Assembly (NCBI RefSeq): GCF_018131005.1
Contig: NZ_JAFCJK010000009.1
Span: 186,001 to 250,000, forward strand
DNA length: 64,000 nucleotides
Direction: 5' to 3'
DNA from: Bradyrhizobium lablabi
Lineage (GTDB): Bacteria > Pseudomonadota > Alphaproteobacteria > Rhizobiales > Xanthobacteraceae
Shown here: in pieces, positions 28,596-37,298 of the stretch
How positions within the stretch are numbered: position 1 is the stretch's first letter
Layout: every line of letters starts with the position of its first letter
Made by a program: the position numbers and the translations under genes
The notes under the pieces: generated by a model
The model's input: the letters and a program-made list of their open reading frames with translations, nothing else
Told to the model about the DNA's origin: nothing
Database searches by the model: none

Positions 28596-29699
28596 ATGTC
28601 CAAACTGTTCACGCCGGCGCAGCTCGGCCTCTATCAACTGTCCCATCGCGTCGTCATGGCGCCGCTGACGCGCATGCGCTCCGACCCCGGCGATATTCCG
28701 AGCGAACTGATGGTCGAATATTACACCCAGCGCGCCTCCGAGGGCGGACTGATCATCTCCGAAGCTACCCCGGTCTCGATCCGCGGCAACGGCTATGCCG
28801 GGGCGCCAGGCATCTACGCGGATACGCAGATCGCCGGATGGCGGCGCGTCACCGACGCGATCCACGCCAAGGGCGGCCGCATCTTCCAGCAATTGTGGCA
28901 TGTCGGCCGGCAGTCGCATGTCGACTTGCAGCCGAACGGCGAAGCACCGGTCGCGCCTTCCGCGATCGCCGCCGAGGGCTACGCCTACACCAGGCGCGGC
29001 GAGGCTCCGTTCTCGCTGCCGCGCGCCCTCGAGCGGCATGAAATCCCCGGCATCATCGAGGAGTTCCGGGCCGGCGCCGAGCGCGCGTTGCGTGCGGGTT
29101 TCGATGGCGTCGAGATTCACGGCGCCAACGGCTACCTGCCCGATCAATTCCTGCAGGACGGGACCAACAAGCGCATCGACGATTACGGCGGCCCGATCGA
29201 GAATCGCGCCCGCTTCCTGCTCGAGGTCACCGAGGCGGCGATCTCGGCCTGGGGCGCGGATCGTGTCGGCATGCGGATCTCGCCGAGCGGCAAATATGGA
29301 TCCATGTCGGACAGCAATCCGCCGGCAACCTTCGGCTATGTCGCAAAAGAGCTCGATCGCCTGGGCATCGCCTACCTCCATGTCGTCGAGCCGCGCATCA
29401 AGGGCACCGAGGAGATCTCGGATGGCCAGGCGCCGCTGGCCGCCCAGCATCTGCGGACGAAATTCTCGCGGACCCTGATCGCTGCCGGCGGCTTCGCGCC
29501 GGATTCGGCGGAAGCCATCGTCGCGGCCGGCGACGCCGACCTCGTCGCCTTCGGCCGTCACTTCATCGCCAATCCGGACCTGCCCGAGCGGCTGCGGCGC
29601 GGCCTCAAGCTCAACCGCTACGACCGCTCGACCTTCTATGGCGGCGATGCGCGCGGCTACACCGATTATCCGACGGCCCGCGTCGCATCGGTAGCCTGA
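28596..29699 (+). CDS. Old yellow enzyme family alkene reductase
   Basis: 367 residues, an FMN-binding barrel. 'VVMAPLTRMRSDP' binds FMN, 'QLWHVGRQSH' gives the two substrate residues, 'EIHGANGYLPDQFLQDGTN' and 'DDYGGPIENRARFLLEV' are family signatures, and 'LVAFGRHFIANPDLPERL' closes the FMN site. It reduces activated C=C bonds such as enones, maleimides and nitro esters with NADPH, detoxifying electrophiles. AAGGAAA precedes ATG 28596. Likely cotranscribed with the peroxiredoxin-like gene. Confidence 0.96.
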   Translation: MSKLFTPAQLGLYQLSHRVVMAPLTRMRSDPGDIPSELMVEYYTQRASEGGLIISEATPVSIRGNGYAGAPGIYADTQIAGWRRVTDAIHAKGGRIFQQLWHVGRQSHVDLQPNGEAPVAPSAIAAEGYAYTRRGEAPFSLPRALERHEIPGIIEEFRAGAERALRAGFDGVEIHGANGYLPDQFLQDGTNKRIDDYGGPIENRARFLLEVTEAAISAWGADRVGMRISPSGKYGSMSDSNPPATFGYVAKELDRLGIAYLHVVEPRIKGTEEISDGQAPLAAQHLRTKFSRTLIAAGGFAPDSAEAIVAAGDADLVAFGRHFIANPDLPERLRRGLKLNRYDRSTFYGGDARGYTDYPTARVASVA

Positions 29700-29745
29700 C
29701 GGATGTGCACGACCGCCCTGGCTGGTGTTGAACTCCCTTAAAACA

Positions 29746-29774
29746 GAGGGCGCCGTCCACGGGACGGCGCCCTC
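29746..29774. terminator. Strong hairpin between convergent genes
   Basis: A perfect 13-bp stem (29746-29758 with 29762-29774, GAGGGCGCCGTCC) and a 3-base loop. It is preceded by an A-rich run on the plus strand, which gives a T tract for the minus-strand DUF1097 transcript, and serves both directions. Confidence 0.8.
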
Positions 29775-29805
29775 GCGTTTGAGGAGATTTGATGCATTAG
29801 CGCTT

Positions 29806-30339
29806 CTAGGACACCGCCTGCTGCGCGCGGCCGATCGGCGCGGCCTCCGTGTGGTGATGGTGATGAGCGCCGAGATTGGCGGTCAGCCATGCATAGGCCG
29901 GCCCGATGGCGTTCATGAGAAGCGTGGCGCCCAGCGCAACCAGCAGGTTGCCGGGCGCGGGCCCAAAGCCTCCGAAGAAGGTTGCGAAGTACGACGCGAA
30001 GCCAAAGAACATTCCAGGCACGAAGCTGAGCGCCGGTATCCGTCCAAGCGACATCATCGCACCGTTGAGGCTGAACAGGATGATGCACTGTGCCAGGACG
30101 AACGAGCTTCCCTCGAAATACTGCGAGGCGAGCTTGAAGCAGGCGACGATCAGGCACGCGACGATCGCGCCGATCGGCATCGTCACCCAGATCTTCCTCA
30201 GCGTATCGGGCTTGGGACCGCCCGCAGCGAAGGTGCCGGCCCAGGAAATGAAGATTGCCCACGGCGGAAGATGAGCCGGCGTAAAAAGCGTGGTCACTGC
30301 AAGCAGCGAAGCGACAATTTCGGCGGGTGGTTTTCTCAT
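29806..30339 (-). CDS. DUF1097 family membrane protein with His tail
   Basis: 177 residues with about five hydrophobic helices (10-35, 52-72, 82-100, 108-128, 134-152). 'PPWAIFISWAGTFAAGG' and 'GNLLVALGATLLMNAIGP' match the DUF1097 pattern. The C-terminus has five consecutive His (AHHHHHTEA), unusual and potentially metal binding. It is the last gene of a run with the amidohydrolase and gamma-glutamyltransferase genes, and could move a substrate or product of those enzymes; that link is inferred from order only. Confidence 0.8.
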   Translation of the reverse strand: MRKPPAEIVASLLAVTTLFTPAHLPPWAIFISWAGTFAAGGPKPDTLRKIWVTMPIGAIVACLIVACFKLASQYFEGSSFVLAQCIILFSLNGAMMSLGRIPALSFVPGMFFGFASYFATFFGGFGPAPGNLLVALGATLLMNAIGPAYAWLTANLGAHHHHHTEAAPIGRAQQAVS

Positions 30340-30411
30340 GGCGTTTTCCTTTGGCGTTCCTTTGCTGTTGATGTTGTTCAGTGCCGGTCTTGTGCCGGCT
30401 TGAGGGTCAGG

Positions 30412-31698
30412 TCAGGCGTGGGCATGGGCGTGCTCGGCCTTGGCATGACCGCAGGCACGACAGATCTTGCTCTCGTATTTGGTGACGACGGTGATCCGGC
30501 CGCGCTTGAATACCCAGGAGCGCGGCGGCAGATCGAGCAGGCAATCGGCGACCGCATATGTGTCGAGGATCATCAGATCCGCCTGCTTGCCGACGGCGAG
30601 CCCATATCGCCCGGCGATGCCGACGGCGCGCGCGGCGTTGCTGGTGCTCATCTTGATGATGTCGGCCTGATGCTCGGGCGTGCCGAACTGGATCAGATGG
30701 GCGAGAAGGTTGCCGATCTGCAGCGGATCGGCCTTGCCAAACGGCGTGAAGGCGTTGCGGACATTGTTCGACGAGTAGGCGACATTGACACCCGCGGCAT
30801 GCAGCGCCCGCACCGGCGTCAGGCCGCGCCGCGGATTTGCCTCGTCGCGACGGCCGCCGAGATAGGTGTCGGTTGCGGGCAGTGTCACGATGTGAATGTC
30901 CGCCTCGCGGAGCAGCTCGGCGATCGGCTTCAGCGCATCCGGTCTCAGCGAGCCGAGGCTCGTGACGTGACCCAGCGCGACCCGCCCCTGGTAGCCGGTT
31001 TCAATGGTCTTGCGCGCGACGTACTCGGTGGTCGCAAAACGGCGGTCCTGGGTGTCGTCGGCGAAGTCGACGTGCATATCGATGGCGAGGCCGTGTTTCT
31101 GCGCGAGATCGAACACCCTGTCGATGTGGCCGCGTGTATCCTCCCAGCTGACCTCGTTGTACGGACAACCACCGACGACATCGGCGCCGAGATCGATCGC
31201 ATTCTCCATGAGATCCTGCACGCCGGCGGTCTTCAGCCAGCCCTCCTGCGGGAAAGCGACGATCTGCAGCTCCAGCAGGTCGCGATACTCTTCCCTGAGC
31301 TGAAGTGCGGTCTCTACCCCGATCAGACCCTGGATCGGATCGACGTCGGGATGTGCGCGGACCAGCACCGTGCCGTTCCTGACGGCCATGTCGAGGACCT
31401 GGCGGGAGCGATCGAGAACGTCCTGCCGCTCCTGCTTCGATTTCAGGATGCCGGTCACGCGAATGGCTTCATCGAGCGTTCCGAAACGTGCCGGCATCCG
31501 GCGATGCAGGAAGGCCTTGTCGAGGTGCAGATGCGGCTCGATGAAGCCTGGCAGGGCGACGCGCCCCGCGGCATCGATCTCCTGATCGATCTGCCTCTCG
31601 ATCTTCTCCTCAATGGCAACGATCCGTCCATCGGTGATTCCGATGTCCATGAGCGGCTGCTCGTCGCTGACCCTTACCCGGCGGATGATGATGTCCAT
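30412..31698 (-). CDS. Amidohydrolase (cytosine deaminase-like) with His-rich tail
   Basis: 428 residues from ATG 31698, preceded by GGGAGGAAA; the longer open frame runs into the next gene and is rejected. Metal ligands are seen in 'PHLHLDKAFLHRR', 'DMHVDFADDT', 'ALGHVTSLG' and 'PATDTYLGGR'. The Lys-less active site places it with cytosine deaminase/isocytosine-type amidohydrolases acting on cyclic amides or N-heterocycles. The last 20 residues hold CRACGH and AEHAHAHA, an added metal-binding-like tail. It lies 23 bases downstream of the gamma-glutamyltransferase-like gene. Confidence 0.9.
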   Translation of the reverse strand: MDIIIRRVRVSDEQPLMDIGITDGRIVAIEEKIERQIDQEIDAAGRVALPGFIEPHLHLDKAFLHRRMPARFGTLDEAIRVTGILKSKQERQDVLDRSRQVLDMAVRNGTVLVRAHPDVDPIQGLIGVETALQLREEYRDLLELQIVAFPQEGWLKTAGVQDLMENAIDLGADVVGGCPYNEVSWEDTRGHIDRVFDLAQKHGLAIDMHVDFADDTQDRRFATTEYVARKTIETGYQGRVALGHVTSLGSLRPDALKPIAELLREADIHIVTLPATDTYLGGRRDEANPRRGLTPVRALHAAGVNVAYSSNNVRNAFTPFGKADPLQIGNLLAHLIQFGTPEHQADIIKMSTSNAARAVGIAGRYGLAVGKQADLMILDTYAVADCLLDLPPRSWVFKRGRITVVTKYESKICRACGHAKAEHAHAHA

Positions 31699-31721
31699 TT
31701 TTGTGTTTCCTCCCGATTTTT

Positions 31722-33314
31722 TTAGAAGCCCAAGGCGACGCCCTCTCCCCGGATATCGGCGCCGCCTTCGAAGAATGGCGACCATGGTCCCCTCAGCCGA
31801 ATGGCCTGGGCCGTCCCCATACGCGTATGCGGCCAGCCGACCCGCTCGACCGGATGTCCGTAGCGGCGCAGTCCGTCGAACACCGCATCCGGTGCACTGC
31901 CTTCGAGCAGGAGCTGGTTGGATGCATCTCCCCAGGAGCGGCCATAGAGCAGACGGGGCGCGTCGAGCGCCGATTGGACATCGAGGTCGAAATCGACAAC
32001 CCTGGTGACCAGCGCGGTCTGAGCCTGTGGCTGAACCTCTCCGCCCTGGCTGCCATAGACGAGATAGGGCCGGCCATCCTTGCAGAGCATGCCGGACATC
32101 AGCGTGGACGCCGATTGCTTTCCGGGCTTCAGGAAGTTCGGATGCTGCGGATCGAGCGAGAAGAAGCTGCCGCGATTCTGCAGCATCACGCCCGATGCCG
32201 GATCGAGCACGCAGGCACCGAAGTCGAAATACAGGCTCTGCACCATGCCGACTGCGTTGCCTTCGTCGTCGGCGACACAGATGAAAGTCGTGTCGCTGCC
32301 GGAACGAGGGCTCACCGTTTCGCGCCCGATCTCCTTCAGCCACGCCGCTCGTTCGACCGAGGCGAGACGCGGATCGAGCAGCTCCGGAACGGGGACCTGA
32401 TGAAACAACGGGTCGGCGAGATGGCGGTCGCGCTTCTCGAAAGCCCATTTGGTCGCCTGGATCAGCGCGCTGTAGAATTCCGGCGATGTCGGCCCGAGCT
32501 TGCCAAGATCCAACTCTTCGAGAAAATTGAGGATCAACAGACCGGCGATCCCTTGCGAGGGCGGCGGCAACTGGAACGCATCGAACCCGCGGTAGCGCGT
32601 CGTGATGGGATTGACCCATCGCGCGCGATATTCCTCGAAATCTTCCGCGGTCAGGGCGCCGCCGATCTGGTCGAGATAGGCAGCGATGCTGCGGCCGGTC
32701 ACGTCATAGAAGGAGCGCAGGCCGCGCGAGGCCATGCGCTCGAGCGTTGCGGCAAGCGCGCTCTGGGTCAGGCGCGCGCCCGGCAAATACGGCCTTCCGC
32801 CATCGAGGAACACCTGCGCGGCACCGGGGTCGGAGGCCAGCTCGTGACGATCGTCGTGGATCCATGTCGCGAGGTCGTTGCTGACCGGTGTTCCCCGGCG
32901 CGCATACTCGATGGCCGGCTGCAGCAGCTCCGCGATCGGCAGCCGGCCGAAGCGCTCATGCGCAAGACGCCAGCTATCGACTGCTCCGGGTACGGTGATG
33001 GCGGCGCGAGGACCGCGATGGGGAATGCGATTTTCCGCAGCATAGCTGTTGGCATCAACGCTGCGACCGCACGGTCCGCTGCCGTTCAGCGCCTGCACGT
33101 TGCCTGAGCGGGCATCGTAGATCAGCCAGAAGGCGTCGCCGCCGATGCCGATCATGTGGGGCAGCACCACGCCGAGCGTCGAGGCCGCGCAGATCGCGGC
33201 GTCAACAGCGCTGCCGCCCCGCTTGAGCACGTCGAGCGCGGCACCCGACCCCAGATAATGGGCCGTGGCGACCATGCCCCGTTCCGATCGACACACCGCC
33301 CGCGAGGGTCTCAT
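31722..33314 (-). CDS. Gamma-glutamyltransferase family protein
   Basis: 530 residues, an Ntn hydrolase that self-cleaves before the nucleophile, here T342 in 'GSDTTFICVADDEGNAVG'. Other marks: 'GGSAVDAAICAASTLGVV', 'GIGGDAFWLIYDA', 'PPSQGIAGLLILNFLEE' and 'LMSGMLCKDGRPYLVYGSQGG'. No signal peptide is seen, so this is a cytoplasmic member (YwrD-like group), which may act on other amides than glutathione. Cotranscribed with the amidohydrolase. GGAG precedes the ATG. A CCTAG half-site array lies upstream. Confidence 0.92.
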   Translation of the reverse strand: MRPSRAVCRSERGMVATAHYLGSGAALDVLKRGGSAVDAAICAASTLGVVLPHMIGIGGDAFWLIYDARSGNVQALNGSGPCGRSVDANSYAAENRIPHRGPRAAITVPGAVDSWRLAHERFGRLPIAELLQPAIEYARRGTPVSNDLATWIHDDRHELASDPGAAQVFLDGGRPYLPGARLTQSALAATLERMASRGLRSFYDVTGRSIAAYLDQIGGALTAEDFEEYRARWVNPITTRYRGFDAFQLPPPSQGIAGLLILNFLEELDLGKLGPTSPEFYSALIQATKWAFEKRDRHLADPLFHQVPVPELLDPRLASVERAAWLKEIGRETVSPRSGSDTTFICVADDEGNAVGMVQSLYFDFGACVLDPASGVMLQNRGSFFSLDPQHPNFLKPGKQSASTLMSGMLCKDGRPYLVYGSQGGEVQPQAQTALVTRVVDFDLDVQSALDAPRLLYGRSWGDASNQLLLEGSAPDAVFDGLRRYGHPVERVGWPHTRMGTAQAIRLRGPWSPFFEGGADIRGEGVALGF

Positions 33315-33348
33315 GGCAAAGCTCCAACCGATCGACGACCGATGGGAG

Positions 33349-33413
33349 CCTAGGAGGATTCGAATTGGCGGAAAATCAGTGGTGTCCTAGCGCGATCTAG
33401 GAATATTCCTAGG
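33349..33413. promoter_or_regulatory. CCTAG half-site array upstream of the gamma-glutamyltransferase operon
   Basis: CCTAGG at 33349-33354, then CCTAG at 33386, CTAGG at 33397 and CCTAG(G) at 33408, the last three spaced exactly 11 bases, one DNA turn. 33397-33412 is a perfect 16-bp palindrome around AATATT. The region is upstream of the operon 31722-33314 and just downstream of a NarL-type regulator gene, which is a candidate binder. Confidence 0.6.
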
Positions 33414-33452
33414 CAGCTATGGCCTTCGCGAGCGAAACGGAGCGCGCCGATG

Positions 33453-34088
33453 CTATGGCCGCGGATCAAGCTGATGGCGCAACGCGTAGCGCACCAGGTC
33501 GGCGGTGGTTTCGGCCTGCATCTTGTTCAGGAGGTTCGTCTTGTGAGTGCTGGCCGTCTTGATGCTCAGGCCAAGTTGGCGCGCGATGTCGGACATTTTC
33601 CGACCAAGCACCAGGAGATCGAACACTTCGCGTTCGCGCGGCGTCAGTCGCGTATGGGGCAATGGTTCGCTCGGCGCGCGCGCCTGGCGAATCAGGCTTT
33701 GCGATGCTGCCGAGCTGATGAACAACTCTCCCTTGACGACCTTGCGGATCGCGAGGATGAGCTGGTCGAACGCGCTGTTCTTGGTGACATAGCCGGCAGC
33801 GCCAGCCTTCAGCGCCTCGACGATATACTGGTCCTCCTCGTGCATGCTCAGCACGATCACGCGCCATTTTTCGTTTGCGGCGAGCTCGCGCAACAGCGAG
33901 ATTCCGCTGCGACCGGGCATGGTGAGATCCAAGAGCACGATGTCGCAGGATGACGAAGCGAGCTGCGCCAAAAGCTCGTCCCCGTTGGTCGCCTCGCCGG
34001 CGATCTTGAAATCGGCCTCTTCCGCAAGCATCTGCTTCAGTCCTTCGCGGAAGATCGTGTGGTCGTCGGCGATAAAGATCCGGATCAT
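33453..34088 (-). CDS. NarL/FixJ-type response regulator
   Basis: 211 residues from ATG 34088. The receiver (1-120) has acidic pair D8-D9, phospho-acceptor D54 in 'IVLLDLTMPGRSG' and Lys in 'GYVTKNSAF'. The C-terminal LuxR-type helix-turn-helix (about 148-205) reads 'LTPREREVFDLLVLGRKMSDIARQLGLS' in pieces, 'IKTASTHKTNLLNKM'. It overlaps its kinase gene by ATGA (34085-34088), so the two are coupled. The neighbouring gamma-glutamyltransferase operon and its CCTAG array are likely targets. Confidence 0.95.
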   Translation of the reverse strand: MIRIFIADDHTIFREGLKQMLAEEADFKIAGEATNGDELLAQLASSSCDIVLLDLTMPGRSGISLLRELAANEKWRVIVLSMHEEDQYIVEALKAGAAGYVTKNSAFDQLILAIRKVVKGELFISSAASQSLIRQARAPSEPLPHTRLTPREREVFDLLVLGRKMSDIARQLGLSIKTASTHKTNLLNKMQAETTADLVRYALRHQLDPRP

Positions 34089-35158
34089 GGCGAGGGCGCC
34101 GTTGCAGGCTTGTCGATCGACAGCGGCAGTCTCACGGAGATGCGAGTCCCGCGCCCGGGCGCACTGTCGATCTCCATCGATCCGCCGAGCATGTGGGCGC
34201 GTTCGCTCATGCCGATGAGTCCGAGCCGCTCCCGTTTGGATGGCGTAACATCCATGCCACGCCCGTCGTCGCTGATATCGAGCTGCAATTCGTTGGCGGA
34301 ATGGCGCGCCACAATCCGCGCCGATGTTGCGCCGCTGTGCCGCACGATATTCGTCAGGGCCTCCTGCACGATACGAAACGCGGCGGTGCTGACGTCCTTG
34401 GAATACGCGACGTCGGTCCGGTCCAGCGAAAGCTCGATCGCGAGCGGGCTCCGTTCGGACAGATTCTGCGTCAGCCATTGGATGGCCGACACCAGCCCCA
34501 GCTCATCGAGGATCATCGGGCGCAGATCAGCGGCGATGCGCTGCAGGTCGGCCACCGAATGGTCAACGATCTGCACCAGCCGGTCGACACGTGTTCGCAA
34601 TAGCGTCGGCTCGGAAGGAAGACGTTCCTTGAGCCAGCCCAGCTCCATTTTCAACGCCGTCAGCGTCTGGCCGAGCTCATCGTGAAGCTCGCGGGAAATG
34701 CGGGCACGTTCGGCCTCGCGAACCGATTGCAGATAGTTCGACAATTCCCGCAGCTGAGTTCGGGATTTGATCAACTCGCTCTCGGCCGCCTTCCGCTCCG
34801 AAATATCGCGGGAGATGCCGACCGTGCCGACGATGCGACCGGCCTGGTCGCGAATCGGCGACTTGATCGTCTCGAACCAGCGAGGGGTACCGGACGGATC
34901 GGGCCGCGTCTCTTCGTAACGGCGCCTCCGGCCGCTCTTGAGCACCGCGCGATCCGTTCGCAGGTAGACCTCGGCGATCTCCGCGGGCCAGATCTCGTCG
35001 GGCCGCTTGCCGAGCACCAGTCTCTCCGGCATGCCCAGAATCTCGAGATAGGCGGTGTTGACCGCGAGGTACCGGCAGTCGCGGTCCTTCAACCACGCCA
35101 TGTCAGGAATATTGTCGAGCAGCGCACGCTGCTGCTGCTGGGTGTCCTGGCTCGTCAT
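34085..35158 (-). CDS. Soluble PAS-domain sensor histidine kinase (HisKA_3)
   Basis: 357 residues, no membrane segment, so it senses inside the cell. A PAS/PAC unit spans 10-125 ('NIPDMAWLKDRDCRYLAVN', 'GTVGISRDISERKAAE'). The phospho-acceptor is H159 in 'ARISRELHDELGQTLTALK', typical of NarX/DegS-type kinases. The ATPase part shows 'FRIVQEALTNIVRHSGA', 'DISDDGRGMD' and 'LGLIGMSERAHMLGG'. Partner of the overlapping response regulator. Signal unknown. Confidence 0.95.
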   Translation of the reverse strand: MTSQDTQQQQRALLDNIPDMAWLKDRDCRYLAVNTAYLEILGMPERLVLGKRPDEIWPAEIAEVYLRTDRAVLKSGRRRRYEETRPDPSGTPRWFETIKSPIRDQAGRIVGTVGISRDISERKAAESELIKSRTQLRELSNYLQSVREAERARISRELHDELGQTLTALKMELGWLKERLPSEPTLLRTRVDRLVQIVDHSVADLQRIAADLRPMILDELGLVSAIQWLTQNLSERSPLAIELSLDRTDVAYSKDVSTAAFRIVQEALTNIVRHSGATSARIVARHSANELQLDISDDGRGMDVTPSKRERLGLIGMSERAHMLGGSMEIDSAPGRGTRISVRLPLSIDKPATAPSP

Positions 35159-35339
35159 CGTCCCCTAATACCACGATGCTTTCAGTGGGGGACATCATCC
35201 TGCAAGTTCTGCAGGCTGCGCCGATCCGAGGACGCAGTCCAGGATGCGTCGCAGCAAACGGTGAAATGCAGACCTGGCGGTGGAGCGGCGCCGGGCCCTG
35301 CGCGACGGCGACTTTGATGCTTGCAGGCGAGAAGGCCGC

Positions 35340-36635
35340 TCACTTCCCCAGGGCGTCGCGAAAGGTGCCCGGGGTAAGATTGGAAAAATTGATCTGGCTC
35401 TTGGTCAACGTCGTCTGGAACTTGTTCTTGTCGCCGTCGTCCGTCATCAAATTGAATTTGGATGTTGCGGAAGAGTGCGCCAGCCCCACCGAGTGTCCGA
35501 ATTCATGGGCGAGGACGCTCATGTCGGGCGTTGTGATCTGGCTGATGTAGATGACGTCAGCCGTCAACCCCGCGAGCTCCTTCGTGGGATCGGGGAGGCC
35601 GATTGCCCAGATGAAAACGACGTGGCGATCCGCCGGGCCAATTTGCAGCGTGGCCTTTTCCTTCATCGTCGGCGCGATCGCTTGCAGCAAACCGAATGGA
35701 GGTTCATCTCCGAGGTCGATCGTGATCGGCAGCCGCTGGCCGCCGAACGGCCTGAAGGTGATGTTGGCTTGCGACTCCCAGATCTTTTGCGCGGTGGCCG
35801 CGAACTGCTCCGGCGTTCCCGCTTGCTGAAAATCATGCTTGCCGTCGGTCAGGATGGTGAACCCGAGCGAGAAGCGCTTTTGTTCCAGCACGGCGATTTC
35901 GAGTGTCGCCTCGACCTGATTGGTCGCGTTGTTGATCGCCTGCAGCACTGCTCCGCCAAATCCTCGTCCATGGAGCAACACTTCCCGGACCATCAGCGCA
36001 CCCGACTGGATTTCCTCCATCGCGACAATGTGCGCGACATCGGCGTTCCCGTTCACGCCCGCCAGCTTGAACCGAAGCGTGGGCGTTCCGCCCGCAAAGC
36101 CCGGATCGAGAATGCGCAACGAGCGCTTGCCGCCGACCGGGACCATCTGGAACGACAGCCCCGGCGTTTTGTCTCTCCGCGGATCGGAATCGAAACCATT
36201 TCCGTCGAACACAGGGCCGAGCGGCGTAAATCGGGCTCCCGTGAGGCCTTGGACCCCCTGGCGCAGCCTGGGCGACGACGCCGGGACGAACTTCGCGCCC
36301 CGCCGCTCGACCGGAGCCGGCTTGAGCTTGATGAGTTCGGCGTCCATGGCCGCAATCGTCATCTTGCCCACGATGTTGTCGGGCTTCGTCTGATAGGTGA
36401 AGTTGATGATCTTGCGCTTGGTCTTGTAGGCAAGAACGGCAGACGCCGTGCTCTGGCCGTAACGCACGCCCGTCAGCTCCACGGGTTCGATCGAGGCGCC
36501 GTCGAGGAGCCGCAATGCCACTTGAATCCGCCCGACATGTTCGCCCGAGTCGTTAGGCGTGACGTGCGCTGAATCCTGCGTCAAGCAGCGCTCCAGCCGC
36601 TGGTTGCCTTTGAACAACTCGGACTGAAGGGCCAT
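35340..36635 (-). CDS. Matrixin-like zinc metalloprotease with N-terminal binding domain
   Basis: 431 residues. The C-terminal third holds the metzincin zinc site HEFGHSVGLAH (H377, E378, H381, H387) and a Met-turn candidate in 'KFNLMTDDGD'. Residues 30-105 ('GEHVGRIQVALRLLDG', 'YGQSTASAVLAYK') look like a peptidoglycan_binding_1-type domain. The centre (110-250) is of unknown fold. There is no signal peptide, which is odd for an extracellular protease; release by a type I or other leaderless route is possible. GGAG precedes ATG 36635. No neighbouring exporter is visible. Confidence 0.8.
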   Translation of the reverse strand: MALQSELFKGNQRLERCLTQDSAHVTPNDSGEHVGRIQVALRLLDGASIEPVELTGVRYGQSTASAVLAYKTKRKIINFTYQTKPDNIVGKMTIAAMDAELIKLKPAPVERRGAKFVPASSPRLRQGVQGLTGARFTPLGPVFDGNGFDSDPRRDKTPGLSFQMVPVGGKRSLRILDPGFAGGTPTLRFKLAGVNGNADVAHIVAMEEIQSGALMVREVLLHGRGFGGAVLQAINNATNQVEATLEIAVLEQKRFSLGFTILTDGKHDFQQAGTPEQFAATAQKIWESQANITFRPFGGQRLPITIDLGDEPPFGLLQAIAPTMKEKATLQIGPADRHVVFIWAIGLPDPTKELAGLTADVIYISQITTPDMSVLAHEFGHSVGLAHSSATSKFNLMTDDGDKNKFQTTLTKSQINFSNLTPGTFRDALGK

Positions 36636-37000
36636 TGCAAGTCTCCACTGGCATCAAGACATGCGGAAGGCAGGATCGAAAAGCGAAAGCGTGCAGATGT
36701 ACCAAAATGGTAGCGTGGGAACCGGGGTGCCGCAATCTGGGCAGGGACGATCAGCGGCCATGTGCCGTTGAGCTGCTCATCCGGTCATGAAAGCGCAGAC
36801 CACGTCTGCAACGGATCGCATGAGTTGTCAGAGGTGGGAATCCAACCGGAAAGCGTATGGATGGAAAGTCGGTTCGGTGTTCGACGCTACCCGGAATCCT
36901 GCCAATGTGAGAGCCGCTTGTGGCTCGTCACTGCATTCAGCAGAGCTTCATGTGACGTGAAATCGGGAATCGAACCGCTGGCACAGGTGGGCGGAAGTCA
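36636..37000. other. Intergenic region, nothing supported
   Basis: About 365 bases between the metalloprotease start and tRNA-Phe. A T-arm-like stretch (ATCGGGAATCGAACCGCTGG, 36961-36979 region) hints at a decayed tRNA, but I could not fold the rest. Confidence 0.35.
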
Positions 37001-37076
37001 TGGTGCCCAGGGGCGGGATCGAACCACCGACACTGCGATTTTCAGTCGCATGCTCTACCAACTGAGCTACCTGGGC
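37001..37076 (-). tRNA. tRNA-Phe (anticodon GAA)
   Basis: 76 nt on the minus strand. Acceptor stem GCCCAGG (37076-37070) pairs with CCTGGGC (37011-37005), discriminator A and encoded CCA (37003-37001). The anticodon loop CTGAAAA between GCGA and TCGC carries GAA. The D arm (AGCTCAGTTGGTAGAGC) and the T arm (GGTTCGATCC) are standard. Confidence 0.97.
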
Positions 37077-37298
37077 ATGCTGCGGGGCCCAAGAAGGCCG
37101 AAGCGAGCGGGCGGTTTATAGAGAGGTCAGGCGGCCGTGTCCACCCGGCTTTGCGGTTGGCTTTGCCGGGCGTGACGCGACTTCGACACAACGATCAACA
37201 TATTGAAAGACAATGACTATTCGATGCAAATACCGAAGCGGTTACGCCGATTGCGAGATTGTCCGTTATGTCCATGAATTGCGGCGCGGCTGCCTGCC

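Noticed and set aside
31699..32619. A long N-terminal extension of the amidohydrolase
   Set aside because: The extra 307 codons overlap the gamma-glutamyltransferase gene; ATG 31698 has GGGAGGA upstream and gives the normal family length.
34089..34478. An N-terminal extension of the response regulator
   Set aside because: It overlaps the kinase gene in another frame; the receiver domain begins at ATG 34088.
36961..36999. A second tRNA next to tRNA-Phe
   Set aside because: Only a T-loop-like piece is visible; acceptor and anticodon arms could not be paired.
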